Source: Letharia columbiana (lineage: Eukaryota; Ascomycota; Lecanoromycetes; Lecanorales; Parmeliaceae). From it: a DNA stretch of 64,000 bases. Where the stretch lies: positions 832,501 to 896,500 of the forward strand of contig NW_023501056.1 of assembly GCF_014066305.1 (NCBI RefSeq). Reading direction: 5' to 3'. Position numbers and translations under genes: made by a program. Numbering within the stretch: the stretch's first letter is position 1; each line of letters starts with the position of its first letter. The notes under the pieces are model-generated. The model saw only the letters and a list, made by a program, of their open reading frames with translations. It made no database searches and was not told the DNA's origin. Positions 10,613-22,639 of the stretch are shown here, one piece after another.

Positions 10613-12262
10613 TCAACGAGCGTCACCATCGGAAGGAGGCGGAATCCCATTCTCCGTCCTATCCCCTTCGTCCATCCTTTCGAACGCCTTTTTGACCTGA
10701 TGATCCCAGTTACTGAACGCAACGATGATCCACTCGAGGATCCCAACCAGGTACAGAGCAATGCACTGTCCCACCCATAATCCTTTCAGACCCCATCCGT
10801 GGAATGCAAGCCAGATTCCTAGTGGAAGGGCACCGCAGTAGTAGCTGATAATATTGACCGCCGCTCCAATGTGCTGTCGGCCCATGCCGCGTAAGCTGCC
10901 GCCACAGCTTCCATTGAGGCCGTCTGCGATTTGGAACAGAGCGACGAAGGGTAGAACTTCCGCGGTCAGTTTGACAACATCAACATCGTCGTTGAAGATC
11001 TTGGCGAAGTGATCCTTGCTACCCATCAGGATAACCAGGACCACAGTCCCCAAGATCATACTCAGCCAAGCTGCCGTATTTGCTGCTCTCGCCGCCCCTT
11101 TGGCGTCTTTAGCACCCAGCAGGTTACCCACTCGCGCGCTAGCTGCTACCCCAACGCCAAAGGGAATGGTGTTCACGACCTGGTCTGAAGTCATGATGAC
11201 GCTTTGAGCAGCCAAAGGGATCGTGCCAAGTCGGCCAGCCGCCAGGGCCACGATCTCAAATGCCCACCATTCCGTGCCGACATGGATGATTCCGAGAGTG
11301 GCAAGCCGGGCAAACGGCCCCATGTGGTGCAGGCATCTTCGGGACCATCCACCCCAAGACTCCCAGCCTTTGACGTAACGTGCATATGCGAGTAGAAGAA
11401 GAAAGGATAGCCAGTAAGAGATGCCGGTTGCTACCGGTGCTCCGAGCAAGCCCATTTTGAACGTGTAAACGAAAAGGAAATTGAGACCAGCATTTATTGG
11501 TGAGGTGATCAGTAGAACATAGGTTCCTGGTCGCATGATTTCTGGACAAATTAGCACCATGGGACAAAAGTCTTGATCGGAGTGGAATCTACCTTGCGCC
11601 TGTAAATACTTCTTGATGCACTCAAAGTATATGTAGCCCAAGCCACCAGGTATGAGACACCACAGAAACCTGGCGCTATCATGTGAGAGTTGATCACCTT
11701 GTCCCAAAGCCTTGAACACCGGCTCAGAAAAGAACCAGAGTATTGCTACGGGAATATAGAACCCTCCTAAGATGATAAAAGCTCTTTGGAGGAGAACGCC
11801 AAGGTTATGCGGGTCGTTGCTTCCGGTAAAAGCAGATGAGCATAGAGTATCCAATGCGGTTGTTCCGCCCAACGCAATAAGCCAGGCTGTACTCATAGCA
11901 AACATATACGAGAAGGCCGCAGTTGCCAAATCCTCGGGCGATCCGCGGCCTACTATTACAACTGAGATCGTTTGTAGCGAGTTTTGCAGTGTGTAGGCCA
12001 AGATCACTGGTATGGAACCTTTCAGTAGAATCTTGAACTCGTTCAGAACCGCTCTCCATGGCGATTTTGACCCACTGAGAGGATCGAGAAGCTCGTAGAT
12101 CTCTCCGTTTTCTGGCTCCTCCGGTTGCTCAGAGTCTTTTGTTCCCCTAGGCAATAATGTCGAAGTCTCATTTGGGGGAGTGTCATCCGAGGAAAACGTC
12201 GGCGACTTAGGCTTCCGCATGAACTTTGGGAGCCATGAATGTGCCGGGCCTGTCTCATCCAT
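10613..12262 (-). CDS. MATE-family multidrug/toxin efflux transporter (Erc1-like)
   Basis: Cation-coupled efflux protein of the plasma or vacuolar membrane. The frame is open over 549 codons, but positions 11592-11542 are a 51-nt GT...AG intron in phase; removing it joins LQAQ to EIMRPGTYVLL, the expected family spacing, and gives 532 residues. A hydrophilic, acidic N-terminus of about 80 residues is followed by two MatE repeats with about twelve membrane segments. Recognisable pieces are GGTTALDTLCSSAFTG in the first half and GVGVAASARVGNLLGA and GLNGSCGGSLRGMGRQ in the second. Substrate is unknown. It stands alone between a decayed element and a gene-poor stretch. Confidence 0.92.
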   Translation of the reverse strand: MDETGPAHSWLPKFMRKPKSPTFSSDDTPPNETSTLLPRGTKDSEQPEEPENGEIYELLDPLSGSKSPWRAVLNEFKILLKGSIPVILAYTLQNSLQTISVVIVGRGSPEDLATAAFSYMFAMSTAWLIALGGTTALDTLCSSAFTGSNDPHNLGVLLQRAFIILGGFYIPVAILWFFSEPVFKALGQGDQLSHDSARFLWCLIPGGLGYIYFECIKKYLQAQGRFHSDQDFCPMVLICPEIMRPGTYVLLITSPINAGLNFLFVYTFKMGLLGAPVATGISYWLSFLLLLAYARYVKGWESWGGWSRRCLHHMGPFARLATLGIIHVGTEWWAFEIVALAAGRLGTIPLAAQSVIMTSDQVVNTIPFGVGVAASARVGNLLGAKDAKGAARAANTAAWLSMILGTVVLVILMGSKDHFAKIFNDDVDVVKLTAEVLPFVALFQIADGLNGSCGGSLRGMGRQHIGAAVNIISYYCGALPLGIWLAFHGWGLKGLWVGQCIALYLVGILEWIIVAFSNWDHQVKKAFERMDEGDRTENGIPPPSDGDAR

Positions 12263-13171
12263 GGTTGTGGAACCAGGCTAAAGCCTTTGGGCCAAATCTC
12301 AGACCAAAGAGACAGTACGATAGCAACAACTGCATCAATCCATAAGAAGTCAACAGCGATGGATCGGGTTCGAGAGCTGGCAATCAAAAGGAAGAAATGA
12401 AAGAATATGATAAGTACACAATTGTGGCAAAAAGGAAGATATTGAAAGATTTCTCGAACACACGAAAATGATGCCAGTCGGCAGGGCCTAGGCCAGTCGG
12501 ATGTGCCGTCACAAGGAGCCATGCCATTCAGAAGGCCAAAGATGGTCTTGGCAATCAGACACAAATTGAGAAAGGCATCTCGGCTGAGGTCGGTGAGAAA
12601 GCGCGGGATGCCCGCATGTTCTTCCTTATCTTCGGATTGATGAGCTACCACTGGTAGACCTGAAAGGTCTGAAACTCAATTGAACTCGTTCTTACGTACA
12701 GCGATTTCCACAGGATTGAGTTGAGCATACTGCGTTAGTCATAAGTATCCTGCGAGGTGGTGGTCGTGAGAGGAGAAGATGTTTGACCATCTGACGTCCT
12801 TATTGAGTGGGATCTGTAAGGCTGATTTCCCCACGCTCACTCATCAATAACGCAGCGAGTACTTGTAGATCCGAGAACAATGCTTCTTGCAATACGAGTA
12901 CGATGAGAACATTCATCATTCTCCTTAGGCGCTGAAATTGAGACCGTCCACTGGATTGGTCGTCCTATCTGTATCAGAGGACTTATTTTGGCGCGGCAAG
13001 AAAGAGACATTGACCAGACGTCCTCGCTATGCAAGAGTGGCTGCTGAGGGAGAATCAACGCCTCCAGACGAACGAGAACGCTCCTGCCATAAAGATCTGA
13101 GGAAAGACCTTTGCAGCAGACCGAACATAGCCAATACAGCCTCTTCTTCGTGCCTAGCAACTACTTTCTAG
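12263..13171. other. Upstream of MATE gene; possible decayed exons
   Basis: No intact gene. On the plus strand from about 12840 short coding-like fragments appear in different frames, broken by stops. They may belong to the decayed gene annotated next. Confidence 0.35.
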
Positions 13172-13462
13172 CATGGGCACCCTGTGTGGATACATACCTG
13201 CTGGGAGACTTTGAAAGATGATTCGAGCACCCTGCACAGCTTTCACGAGAAAATTGCCTCGGACGAGATCCAATACTTCTTCAGGTAGCGTTCGTTGCGC
13301 GTCCAAGACATCTTTGATCTCCCGGATACAGAGCTTGCGCGCTATGCTGTCACGGCATGTATACCGTATCTACTCGTCCAAGCCTTTAACCATAATGTCG
13401 ATCTTGGCCTCCCCTGTGACGTCCCAGCTATTATGACTTGGTCGATAGTCGAACCGAGATAA
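13172..13462 (+). pseudogene. Decayed fungal gene fragment, C-terminal part, one internal TAG
   Basis: One frame reads as protein from 13172 to the TAA at 13460-13462, interrupted by a single TAG at 13286-13288. The text around the stop is protein-like: SFHEKIASDEIQYFFR before it, and VQDIFDLPDTELARYAV and VDLGLPCDVPAIMTW after it. Upstream, another frame (about 13105-13200) reads FFVPSNYFLAWAPCVD but cannot be joined cleanly. I do not recognise the family. A missed intron around the TAG is possible, but no good GT...AG pair fits. Confidence 0.35.
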
Positions 13463-14525
13463 TCCCATGAACGCCTGCCGGACTAGATGTACAAAGTCCC
13501 ACCGCTACAAGAGACACTTCCAAACATCTCACAAGAGCCTTCGGTCTGACGAATTCAGTGCTTGAAAATTTGAACAACGGAACTGAATCGGGGCGGTTCA
13601 AGGAAAGGAACTTGCAATTCTGCGATTTAATCTTTCATCTAAGGAAAATGTGTTCGAACCTGTTGGTCAAGAAATACGCAATTAGTCTCGGTCTCCTAGG
13701 CTAGACATGAATCATCTATCAGCAGGTAGCCATGACGAATAAAGTGGCATGTGGGAAGCTTGCCGCGACGTTCAGCCAAGGGCACTCAATACTGACCGTG
13801 TAGTCCACAATAGTCCTGGGCAGGCAAATTAGCTAGACTGATCAAAAATGCTCAAAATTTGGTGCGGGATCGTTCATTGAAGGTATGCTGGAGTCGTCGT
13901 TTGCTAGGGGTTCTGGGCAACTTGTTTTCTCATTGGCTATTTTACCATCGGATACTAGGTATGAACACCTGGATTATCGTCCATAGATACTCAACGATAA
14001 TCGAAACTGCAAGATAATATCAATGACGCAGTGGATTAATTGCTGTGCAGAGAGGAGTGTCCCTCGCCATCAAACCGCTTCCGATCATCACCTGAAAGCG
14101 TAGGGATCGGTCTGCAGGCGAGATGTCCCTAGATTGTATCTTGGGGATTTGAGTTTTGTTCTGGCGAGCACGTATACCTCGAGAACCATCGACGGAGGTT
14201 AGCGAGGAGATATGACACGCGGATGCATTGCCCTGTCACACGAACACTTAGGAAGAAAACGTAGGATGCAGTAAAGATTCGAGAAAAGAACAAGGAGGCG
14301 GAGAATGGGACCTGGCCCGGGAAGAGGGGAGAAAATGCACGTGAAGGACGCATCCAGCCGCATAAAAGAACACCGGGGACCGTTGTCTGTCACAAAATGC
14401 GTAATGGCACCTGAGCTTCGCATTGCTTCCATTTTCAAAGCCAGTGGATAGCCTCCAGACCCTGAGCCTGCTATCCTTCACGCAAACAAAGACTCCTTGC
14501 ATGTGAAACTACCACCGTAATTCCA
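13463..14525. other. Gene-poor stretch before RPL26
   Basis: About 1 kb without a frame I can support. The part next to 14526 must contain the RPL26 3' untranslated region. Confidence 0.5.
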
Positions 14526-15055
14526 TCACTCGTCCTTGGTCCCTCTCTTCGCCTTCTCCTCTCTGCCCTCCTTGATTCTCTCAAGTATGTTCTCCCGATC
14601 CTTGTCAATCTTCAACTTCGTAATCATGACCTTGCTCGGCGCTATGCCCATCGAAACGCTTGTCCCATTCGACTTCTCTTTCGTGACTCGCTCAACGTGG
14701 ATGACGTATTTGAGACGGTAGACGGAGGTGACCTTGCCGTCGCGGCCTTTGTTGGAGCCGCGGGTTATGGTGACTTCGTCATCTTTGCGGATGGGAATGG
14801 CACGGACCTGTGTAAGAAGGAGGGTTAACGACTGCGAACAGGCAGCAATGTGTTTCACGAAGCATACATTATGTTTTTCTCGTAGTTCCTTGCTGAGAGG
14901 TGCGCTCATGATGACGCGGCGGACGCTGGATGGGGCGCTGAAGTGAGCTTTGCGGGACTTTCTCCGCGAGGAGTGGAGGGCTTTTGAACGTTAAGTCAGC
15001 ACAGTACCTAAGAGCCACAGCATTCAAGAGACCTACAGGTGTTGATCTTCGTCAT
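14526..15055 (-). CDS. RPL26: 60S ribosomal protein L26 (uL24)
   Basis: Large-subunit ribosomal protein near the exit tunnel. Exons in reading order: 15055-15037, 14980-14868 and 14807-14526, giving 137 residues. The first exon is 19 nt and encodes MTKINT plus one base, as in many fungal ribosomal protein genes. It is followed by [16 protein letters not shown]. The KOW-type core reads [20 protein letters not shown], then [20 protein letters not shown]. The tail is Lys/Glu-rich. Length and order match the family. It is head to head with the C2H2 gene at 15498. Confidence 0.95.
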
Positions 15056-15497
15056 GGCGGCGGTGATTCGTTGTCGTCGCTCGGTGTATGATGAATTTGT
15101 GAGACCTTCAAGCTCAAAGAAATGTGTGTGCCAAGACATGGGACGCTAGTCGCGTAAGGCTTAGCGAGTATGCCGAGGTTTCGGCCGTTAGTTTCGTGAC
15201 GAAGTCCACTTCGTTTCGCGCCTGCGCACCTCTACACTTCATCAACACCTGGCGGGAGCATTCCTGATGGCTGCCGTAACCCCTGCTCTGGTATCCTTTG
15301 TCACACAGAAAAACACGTAAATCTGAGACGACCAGGACCGACGGGCCCACCACTCAGTCCTTCAAACTCATTTCGTCACCCACGACAGTTGAATTGTCTG
15401 AGCTGAGAAAACAGAGCCTGCTGGTACCTACCTTCATAGGTATCGTGTTATTGGTAGGCAGTCTCGGAGTGGCCCTACGCCCGCTCCACACGCCGGA
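15056..15497. promoter_or_regulatory. Divergent promoter RPL26 / C2H2 protein
   Basis: A 442-bp head-to-head spacer with no gene. Regulatory elements are expected but none is recognised with confidence. Confidence 0.45.
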
Positions 15498-18400
15498 ATG
15501 TCCTATAACGGCTACAACCAGTACTCTCCTTATTGGCAGCAAACGGCAGGGCAAACCCCCCTTCAGAACGCTGGTCAAAATGTTGGGCAACCAGGAAACT
15601 CCTTCCAACAGCTGAGTCCTTATCAGAGTAATCAGCAACCTTCACAGTCTTCCGTTGCTCAACCAGCTGGGAATTCTTCTGGTGCATACGATAGCCAAGG
15701 ATATGGGAACATGAACACGAACGTGGACGGAGCCGGAAATGGGCGGCTTCAAGGCTTTAGGGCGGGCTATACTAATGCGAACGATCGTGCGTCAATTGAC
15801 GGGGCGACGGCTCTGGGCAATCTTGCGTATGCGTCAAGCCTGGGACGGGATAGCGCAATACAGCAGGTGGCCAGTAACAACCGGCAGCAAAGTAACGCAA
15901 ATTACGGCACTGCGAGTCCTTATGGAGTCGGCTCTGCTCCAAAGATACAGTATCGGACCGGCGATGAGCGGAGAGACAGTCGTGGCTCTTCAAGAGAGGA
16001 GAATACCAGATCGCAACAAGCTACGGCTTCTCCTTCCTTCGGTTATAGTACGAACAATGTTGCGTATCACGGGTCAAGTGCCGGCAGCAATACGCAAGCT
16101 CAACCACAATTCTCGCAACAATCACGATCCTCTACTGAGCAGCTCAGAAATCAATACTCTCAACCATCACGACCGCTCAGTGGCCAAGCAATGCAGCAAT
16201 CCCATTCAGTGTTAGGCTCTCAAGCCGCACCTTCACCTACGCTACCGGCCACTCAAAGTACGCCAAACCAAGCTCAAGTGAGCAAGAGTAGTGGCAGCGT
16301 ACGTGGGAAAGAACAGACCAGAGTGCACACCCCGCAGACTGACAAGCGACAATCATCTTCTCAAGTTTCCAAAGGACCGACTCAAAACCTGCAAGTCCCA
16401 CAAGCTACTGCAAATCCGCCAGTAGAAAGTGCCACCAAGGAAAAGGCAGCGGCATATGCATCACCCAAGGAAACGGCGGCAAAGCGAATCAACGAAGTCC
16501 GTCAGTCCCCTGCCATAGATACAAGGCGTGACCAAGCTAGCACGCCTGCAACGCCTGCGGAACCACAGTACACTACCGTTGATCCCTCTCAAGTCTTCAA
16601 TCATTTTGAGTACTCACGGCGGCAAGCTGCTGCTGCTGTGGAGGCTGCAGCCGCCAAACAAGCTGCAGAGGAAGCGGAGGCTGCAAGATTTGCTGCGACA
16701 CAACCCAAGCCAGCTACACCACAGATCGATGGGACCGAACCAGATTCAGCCAAGAAGGATCAGATGGAGTTGGAGATGAAGCAAATGATCGAGAAAATGC
16801 GCGATTACAAGGCTAAAGATCCTTCACTGTTCACGCAAATCTGGGAGCAAGTGAAAAAGGTTAGTAATGATCACCTCCTTTTCAACTCATTTCATTCTTA
16901 TAATTGATCCCGCGTTGAGATGATTCAATTACATCCGACTGACAAGAGAGCCAGAGCCAGCCTCCTCAACGCGCTCCTTCACAATCGCTTCAAGGCTCGG
17001 CTACATCGCCCATAGTGGTAAATGGCCAATTGCCCAGTCCTAGTCTGATACAGGGTCAACTTCCACCTGAATCTGACTTACCGGAGGGCGATGAGTTCCC
17101 CCCAGGCTTTGATCGAGGGCGTTTCCCTGCCCAGCGTCGGAGACGAGGCGGTAGTATGAAAGTTCCTACAAGCAGAAAATCGGTCACGCCAAAAGGCTCC
17201 ACTGAGCCGGCTGCTGGGAATCACTTTGTTGGAAATCACGAGAGTCCGGTACCACCAGAGATTGCCATTCCCACGCCCAAAGTTGGTCAGATATTTCCAG
17301 ATCCTGGAAGTCAGTCAATGCAGCAGGCCATGCAACAATTCCAGCAGAACTCCAAGTCACCTGTGGTCAAAGCCCAGCAAACACCAGGATCCAGTACGCA
17401 AGCTACGACGGTTACTTCGACACGCCCAACAAAGGTAACAGCGTTGACAGCGCCCCCTTCTCAACCTGTGCCAGCTCAACCAGCGCCGCCTCCGAAGCCC
17501 GGAGGGACGTATTGGCCTGAGAGCAAGAAGAAATCTTTGGCGGAAGCTGCACGAATTGCTTTGACATCAGCACCCCCAAACAAGGCAAAAACCATAACTA
17601 CCCAGGAGATTCATGAGCTTCTGGACCAGAACCCCAGCTATAATCAAATGTGTGAGATACTTGAGTATAGAGGCTTCGCTATCGATCGGGGTCAATTCGC
17701 TCGCGTCTTGCTGAAGGCTGTTCCTGACCTAGGATCTGCCTCTACTTCAGCTAATGCTGCGTCGTCCAGTACCGCCAGTGCTACTCGTGCCACGCCGACT
17801 AATACTACCCCCACTGTTACTGCTTCAAATGATAATACCGATACCACTACCACTACCACTACCACCACCACCAAAGCTACCTCAGCTACGCCTACTGCAG
17901 GTTCCATCGCAAACATCGTCAAAGCGACTTCTAACCAATCAGCAGCTCAAACGAACAAACCCCAGCCCCTGCCATTTTCTGTACCTCCAGCGGCAGCTTT
18001 TCAGGCTCGGAATGGGTACGCTACTCCTTACGCTCCTATCCCTCTAAACCCCGAGCAAGCCAGCGAAGGAAATCGAAGTAATGGATTTGCCCGAGACTAT
18101 CGCTTTGTTAATCCTGGATCTTGGACAATAAATGAGCCACGCCATTTTCCTGGTGTCCCAGTTCAAGGTCGCCCGAACGAACCAGCGTTGCACTCCCACC
18201 TACCGTTCTCACATTATCAGCAACCAGGACCGATCAATGGGCAAGTCTTAGATCAGAACGGAGCGATTCATCCAAACGGCTTCGTCCATCATCATCCGAC
18301 TAAACGAGAGATGGCTCGAAAGAGAAGTTTTGGAGAAATCGTCGATCTGACGCAAATGCTATCAGACGACGAAGAGCTCGAGCGCCATAAACAGAAGCCT

Positions 18401-20043
18401 CGAATTGATAATGAGGTTGCATCACGTACCAACAAGTCCGTCAAAAATATCTTCAATCAGGTCGCTCAGCGGCAACAAAATATTGGTAGAACTACGCCAA
18501 AGCCTTTCAAGTACAAGTACTCCGGACGAGATGCTTTGCTACAATCCTATGATATCGTAGAGCCCATCGACAAGCGACGGGATGCTTTACGACGCTCTAC
18601 CTACAACCCCAAAACAATAGCCAGAGATTTTTTACTTAGTCTTGGAAAACACCCGACCATGGCTCCACTCAATGCACATCTTGATGGATTGAAGGAAAGA
18701 TTTAAAGCTGTTGACTATGAGTCGGATCTAAGTACATTCAGATGGGATCTTGTAGATCCGGAAGGCGAGGCTAACGCAGAAACTTTTGATACGGATGACG
18801 AGGTAGTCCCCGCTGTAGCTGTCACCCGTCAACGTCCAGCTCCATTGGCCGTGATGGTTGCCGGTGATGGCGGGGATAAAGTCAAGGACGATCAGGCTCA
18901 TTCTCGCACGCTTGATCCCAAGGGGAAACCGTATAAGAGAGGACCATATAAGAAATCAGGCATCCGATCCGGAATACAACCAATTGGTTCTGCGGATACA
19001 CCACAACGACAGTCATCCGAAGGTCCACCTCGTGCTCAAAACGTGGGCAGTATGATGAACACCAATACGGCAGACTTGTCTCGATTTGCGTATAACAGCC
19101 CCTCCACAGCGCAGACGGATTTGACAACGTTAAACGCATCAAGCTCGAGTACTCCCGGTAGCGTCAAGCGTAAAGGGCGACCGCCTGGCGCGAAGAATAA
19201 GCAGGTTCGCCCCGACAAGGGGATACCGAAGAAGACCAAGACTCTCATCGTGGGTCAAACACCTTCGGCAGCAAAAGCAAAAACATCAGACAAAGAGATA
19301 GTAGGCAACACACCTCCAGTTGGAAGTTTCTCAGTTGGAAAGCCGAGCGCTCCAATTCCCACAGCCACACCGTCTACGCCAAGCGGTCTTAGACATTCCA
19401 TAAGTGTCATGACGCCAACAGATGGTATCGCTGTCGTCATTCCATCTCGCTCGCCAAGTGTTGTCATTGTTACTCCTCAGGCTTCTGCAAAAAAAGGCGA
19501 AACGAAAAGGGCAGAGCATCTTTTTAACGATACGCGTTCTTCTGCGCCTTCATACACCATGTATCGATGTCGTTGGGAGAATTGTCCCGCAGAATTACAT
19601 AGTCTCGAGACCTTGAAAAAGCACGTCAGGAAACACCGCCGAGCTATAGATGACGTCTACCCATGTTTATGGGCTGACTGCTCCGATAGCAGCAACCCCA
19701 TATCAAATAACACGCAGACTGAAGACGGCCAGCATAGGCGTTTGAAGTTCAAGACAGATGAGGAATGGGTCAAGCACGTAGGGAACAACCACTTGAGGAC
19801 TAAATGGGAACTTCTGGAGGAAGCTAGTGTGAAACCTTCTGGTAAGCTGCGATAGCTACAATCACCGTCTCACTCCCCTTGCTGACATGCCTTGTAGATG
19901 TCGAGTCTTCTGATCGCTTGAGCGAAAACAAACTCCACGATCGACAAGCAACATCTGAAGCCAAGGGCCCTGCTGTGCCTGTCTCGCCCGTCCAGGACGA
20001 CAACGAGCTTGATAAAATGCGGGCAGAGTTCAACGCACACTGA
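15498..20043 (+). CDS. Large C2H2 zinc-finger protein with AT-hook-like motifs, probably chromatin-associated
   Basis: Exons 15498-16859, 16955-19841 and 19898-20043 give 1,464 residues. The N-terminal 400 residues are Gln/Ser/Tyr-rich and likely disordered. Near residue 435 a helical stretch (KMRDYKAKDPSLFTQIW) precedes the first intron. Around residues 640-720 lies a helical region that looks conserved (SLAEAARIALTS, QEIHELLDQNPSYNQM, RGQFARVLLKAVPDL). Another follows near 1010-1060 (ARDFLLSLGKHPTM). Basic AT-hook-like segments are KPYKRGPYKKSG (about 1110) and KRKGRPPGAKNK (about 1190). Two C2H2-type fingers start at YRCRWENCP and YPCLWADC near residues 1325-1400. A nuclear DNA-binding role is inferred; membership of a remodeller such as RSC is possible but not shown. 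A Thr-coding microsatellite lies at 17841-17875. Confidence 0.8.
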
Positions 20044-20528
20044 GCCAGCAAGCAAGTCATTGATTGTATCTATTACCTTACAGGAGCGAGTAACTTTATG
20101 ATGATCATGAATCTGTGGTCTGGAAACCGTGGAGATTACCAAATTCCTCTGATCCCGCCGGGTAGAGGCTTGGATATGGGGGTCTAGCTATGGCGGGAGA
20201 ACTTGTCACAATATGGATATCGAGGACATTCCGAGCACGCTTGATATCCTATGACAATGTCTTACTACTCGGGATATGTGTGCATCATAGGTACCCAGCA
20301 AGCTCTAAAGGAGGGCTGCAGGCTCTCGATTATGTGTACAATATCGCCTTTGATGGCGTATACTCTCGATGAAAGATCGTGATAATTTCGTGATCTTTTT
20401 ATGCAGCAGCGTGAAGTTATGCTTACCAAAATCGTCTCGACTACACTGCTCCGCCTACTCTCTGCTATCGACAGAATGCCATACATGCCGCTAAATCAGA
20501 TTCATGACCCATTTATGTGCTTCGCGGA
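20044..20528. other. Convergent 3' region
   Basis: Between the stops of the C2H2 gene and TMA46. No coding stretch is seen; it should hold both 3' untranslated regions. Confidence 0.5.
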
Positions 20529-21934
20529 TTATGTATCATCAGCATGCCCGTTTAGCCCATTAGTCTCCTCTTCTTTGACTCCCTCTGCCTCATCCTCTTC
20601 TCCTCCTTGTCCATCTACCCCATTAGTCTCAATCGCCGCCTGTCCTCCAACGCCCTCCAACCGCTTCTTCTCATTCTCCTCCCGTATTCTCTCCGTTTCT
20701 CGCCTCATGCTTTCCATGTCCCACTCATCTACCTCGTCTTCTGCATCATCCTCTTCTGCATCATCCTCTTCTGCATCATCCTCTTCTTCGCTTTGATCCT
20801 CTTCTTCGCTTTCATCCTCCTCTTCACTGTCTTCCCAGCCTCCCTTCTCAAACATGGCTCTTCCCGTAGCTTCCTTCGCCTGCCGAGCCTCGTCTTCTGC
20901 AGCTTTCTTATCCAGCCGCTCTTTCTTCCATTTGGCAAAACTCTCTGGTGTTACGGGCGTGAGAGTGCCGGTAAGTTTATGCCTTTCTGATTCCAAAAAG
21001 TCTTCTAATGTTAGTGTTTTCAAGGGCGATTTGTCCATTAAGGCTTTCTCTGCGGCGCGCTGCTCTTTTGTTTTCAAGACAAAACCCGGTGGGAGAGAGT
21101 GCTTATACATGCACTTATCGCCGCCGTTGGGACAGGTCCAAAACCAGCCGTATTTGCCCTCTTCGACCGCAGAGGTGAAGTATTTGCAGACTTTGTCGGT
21201 GGTGGTTTTGGGGTTGCCGTGTTTGGACATGACGACTTGCCTTAACTTCTCTGGTTGCAGAACCGGGATCAGCAAGTGCTACTGGGGGCAGCTGCACGAA
21301 AGCCTGTGAACGTTGCGACTGACCTTCGTCCCACTCGGCCATATCATCTTTCTTCTTTGCTTCGTCTTCCCCTTCCCGCGTGTCCTGATACAGGTTTTTC
21401 TTCTCCCCTTTCCTCTCCACCGACAGATCATGGCTGAATTTGCACTTCTTTCCCTTCTCGCAGTTTCCTTGCTTATAAAATGTACACACCACCGTCTTCG
21501 GATCCACCCCAAAAGGCACCTTTTGTACTTGCACCGGCTTGAATAACTCAGCTGTTTCTCGTTTTGCTTGTTCTGAGGCGGCTTTGTCCTTTTCTCGTTG
21601 CGCTTTGTCGGCCTCTTTTCGTTTTTGATCGGGAGTTTTGGCTTGGGCGGCTTGGGTTTGGATCTGTTGAATTTGTTTTTGGGCTTGGGCTCCTTTTTTC
21701 TGTGGTTACTCTTCCATCAGTATCGCAAATCGCGGCAAGGATAAGTCAATGGATGCTGTATCGAAATGGAGAGGAGGGCTTCGCTGGCTCGGCTCACGTT
21801 TTTCATGCCAAAGGTCTAGAAGATAAGCGTCAGTAAGGTCTCCAAGGCGGGTAATAGGGGCAAATGCTCGCCTTGTCTGCAACAACCTTCGTCGACGAAG
21901 GCTTGGCCTTCTTCTCCTCTTTTTTGGGAGGCAT
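20529..21934 (-). CDS. TMA46: CCCH zinc-finger protein Tma46 (DFRP1/ZC3H15 family)
   Basis: Ribosome-associated partner of the DRG-family GTPase Rbg1. Exons in reading order: 21934-21872, 21815-21798, 21699-21324 and 21250-20529, giving 392 residues. The first intron has a GC donor (GACAAG/GCGAGC) with a CTGAC branch and CTAG acceptor. The second exon is only 18 nt and encodes TFGMKN, so the junctions rebuild the family start DK-TFGMKN-KKGAQAQ. Two CCCH fingers follow: [20 protein letters not shown] and VCKYF...[17 protein letters not shown]. Next come [14 protein letters not shown], the LTLEDFLE region, and a long acidic tail with an Asp-Asp-Ala-Glu-Glu tandem repeat. Head to head with OST4. 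Confidence 0.92.
20750..20797 (-). repeat. 15-bp tandem repeat in the TMA46 acidic tail
   Basis: About three copies of a 15-bp unit (plus strand ctgcatcatcctctt) encode repeated Ala-Glu-Glu-Asp-Asp. Length polymorphism between strains is likely. Confidence 0.8.
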
Positions 21935-22456
21935 AGTTGAAGATGGAGATAAACAGAGGGTTGACGTGAATGATTAGGGGGGGAAGGGAGCAGAGTAAAT
22001 TGGGAGATCAGAAAGCAGGCACTATCATGGTTTGGTAGCAGATATCTTGGTCTCTAAAAGGTCGCTTCTCGCTGTGTAATAGAAGTAGTCGATATGACAG
22101 CTGAAGGCGCGGAGAAAAGTCACAGTGGTGGGGAACTGTAGAATCTTTGTAGGGCTGACCGATCAGCTACGGTGTGCCATAAAGTTTCTAAAGCCAAGCT
22201 CCAGGACGCCGTAGTCCGGCTGGCAGTTTACTGACAACTATACCTACTCTTTCTCTCCTCCCTCTACCAAAACTCCAATAACAAGGTCATAATAGGGTAA
22301 TCACCCAGATCCATATCCTACTGTGAAGTGGCTTGAACCAGACCTACGGTTGTAAGACTCACCCATGCCACGAAGTAAATTGCTGCTAATACCGTCCCAA
22401 GCTTCAATTTCCCTTCTCCAAGCACCTTCAGCCACTCGAACGCTCTTTTCTCCACC
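21935..22456. promoter_or_regulatory. Bidirectional promoter TMA46/OST4
   Basis: A 522-bp head-to-head spacer, no gene seen. The last 60 nt before OST4 are pyrimidine-rich, as expected for a leader. Confidence 0.45.
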
Positions 22457-22639
22457 ATGATTTCCGACGACGATCTCTACACACTCGCCATCTTCCTTGG
22501 CTCCTTAGCTATGCTCCTCATCGTTCTCTACCATTTTCTCGAAGTCAACGCCATAGAAGAGGGATCTACACAGTCCGAGGAGAAAGCATCTTCGAAGGCA
22601 GCGTCACAAGCACAAGCTAACCCTACGGCGAAGTCATGA
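22457..22639 (+). CDS. OST4: Oligosaccharyltransferase subunit Ost4
   Basis: Mini-membrane protein of the ER oligosaccharyltransferase, needed to assemble Stt3 with Ost3/Ost6. Single exon, 60 residues. It starts MISDDDLYTLAIFLGSLAML and continues into one membrane helix ending IVLYHFLEVNA, matching the Ost4 pattern (short lumenal MISD/E start, one helix). Compared with the 36-residue yeast protein it has a polar C-terminal extension rich in Ser, Ala and Gln. The frame is too short for many gene finders. Confidence 0.88.
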   Translation: MISDDDLYTLAIFLGSLAMLLIVLYHFLEVNAIEEGSTQSEEKASSKAASQAQANPTAKS

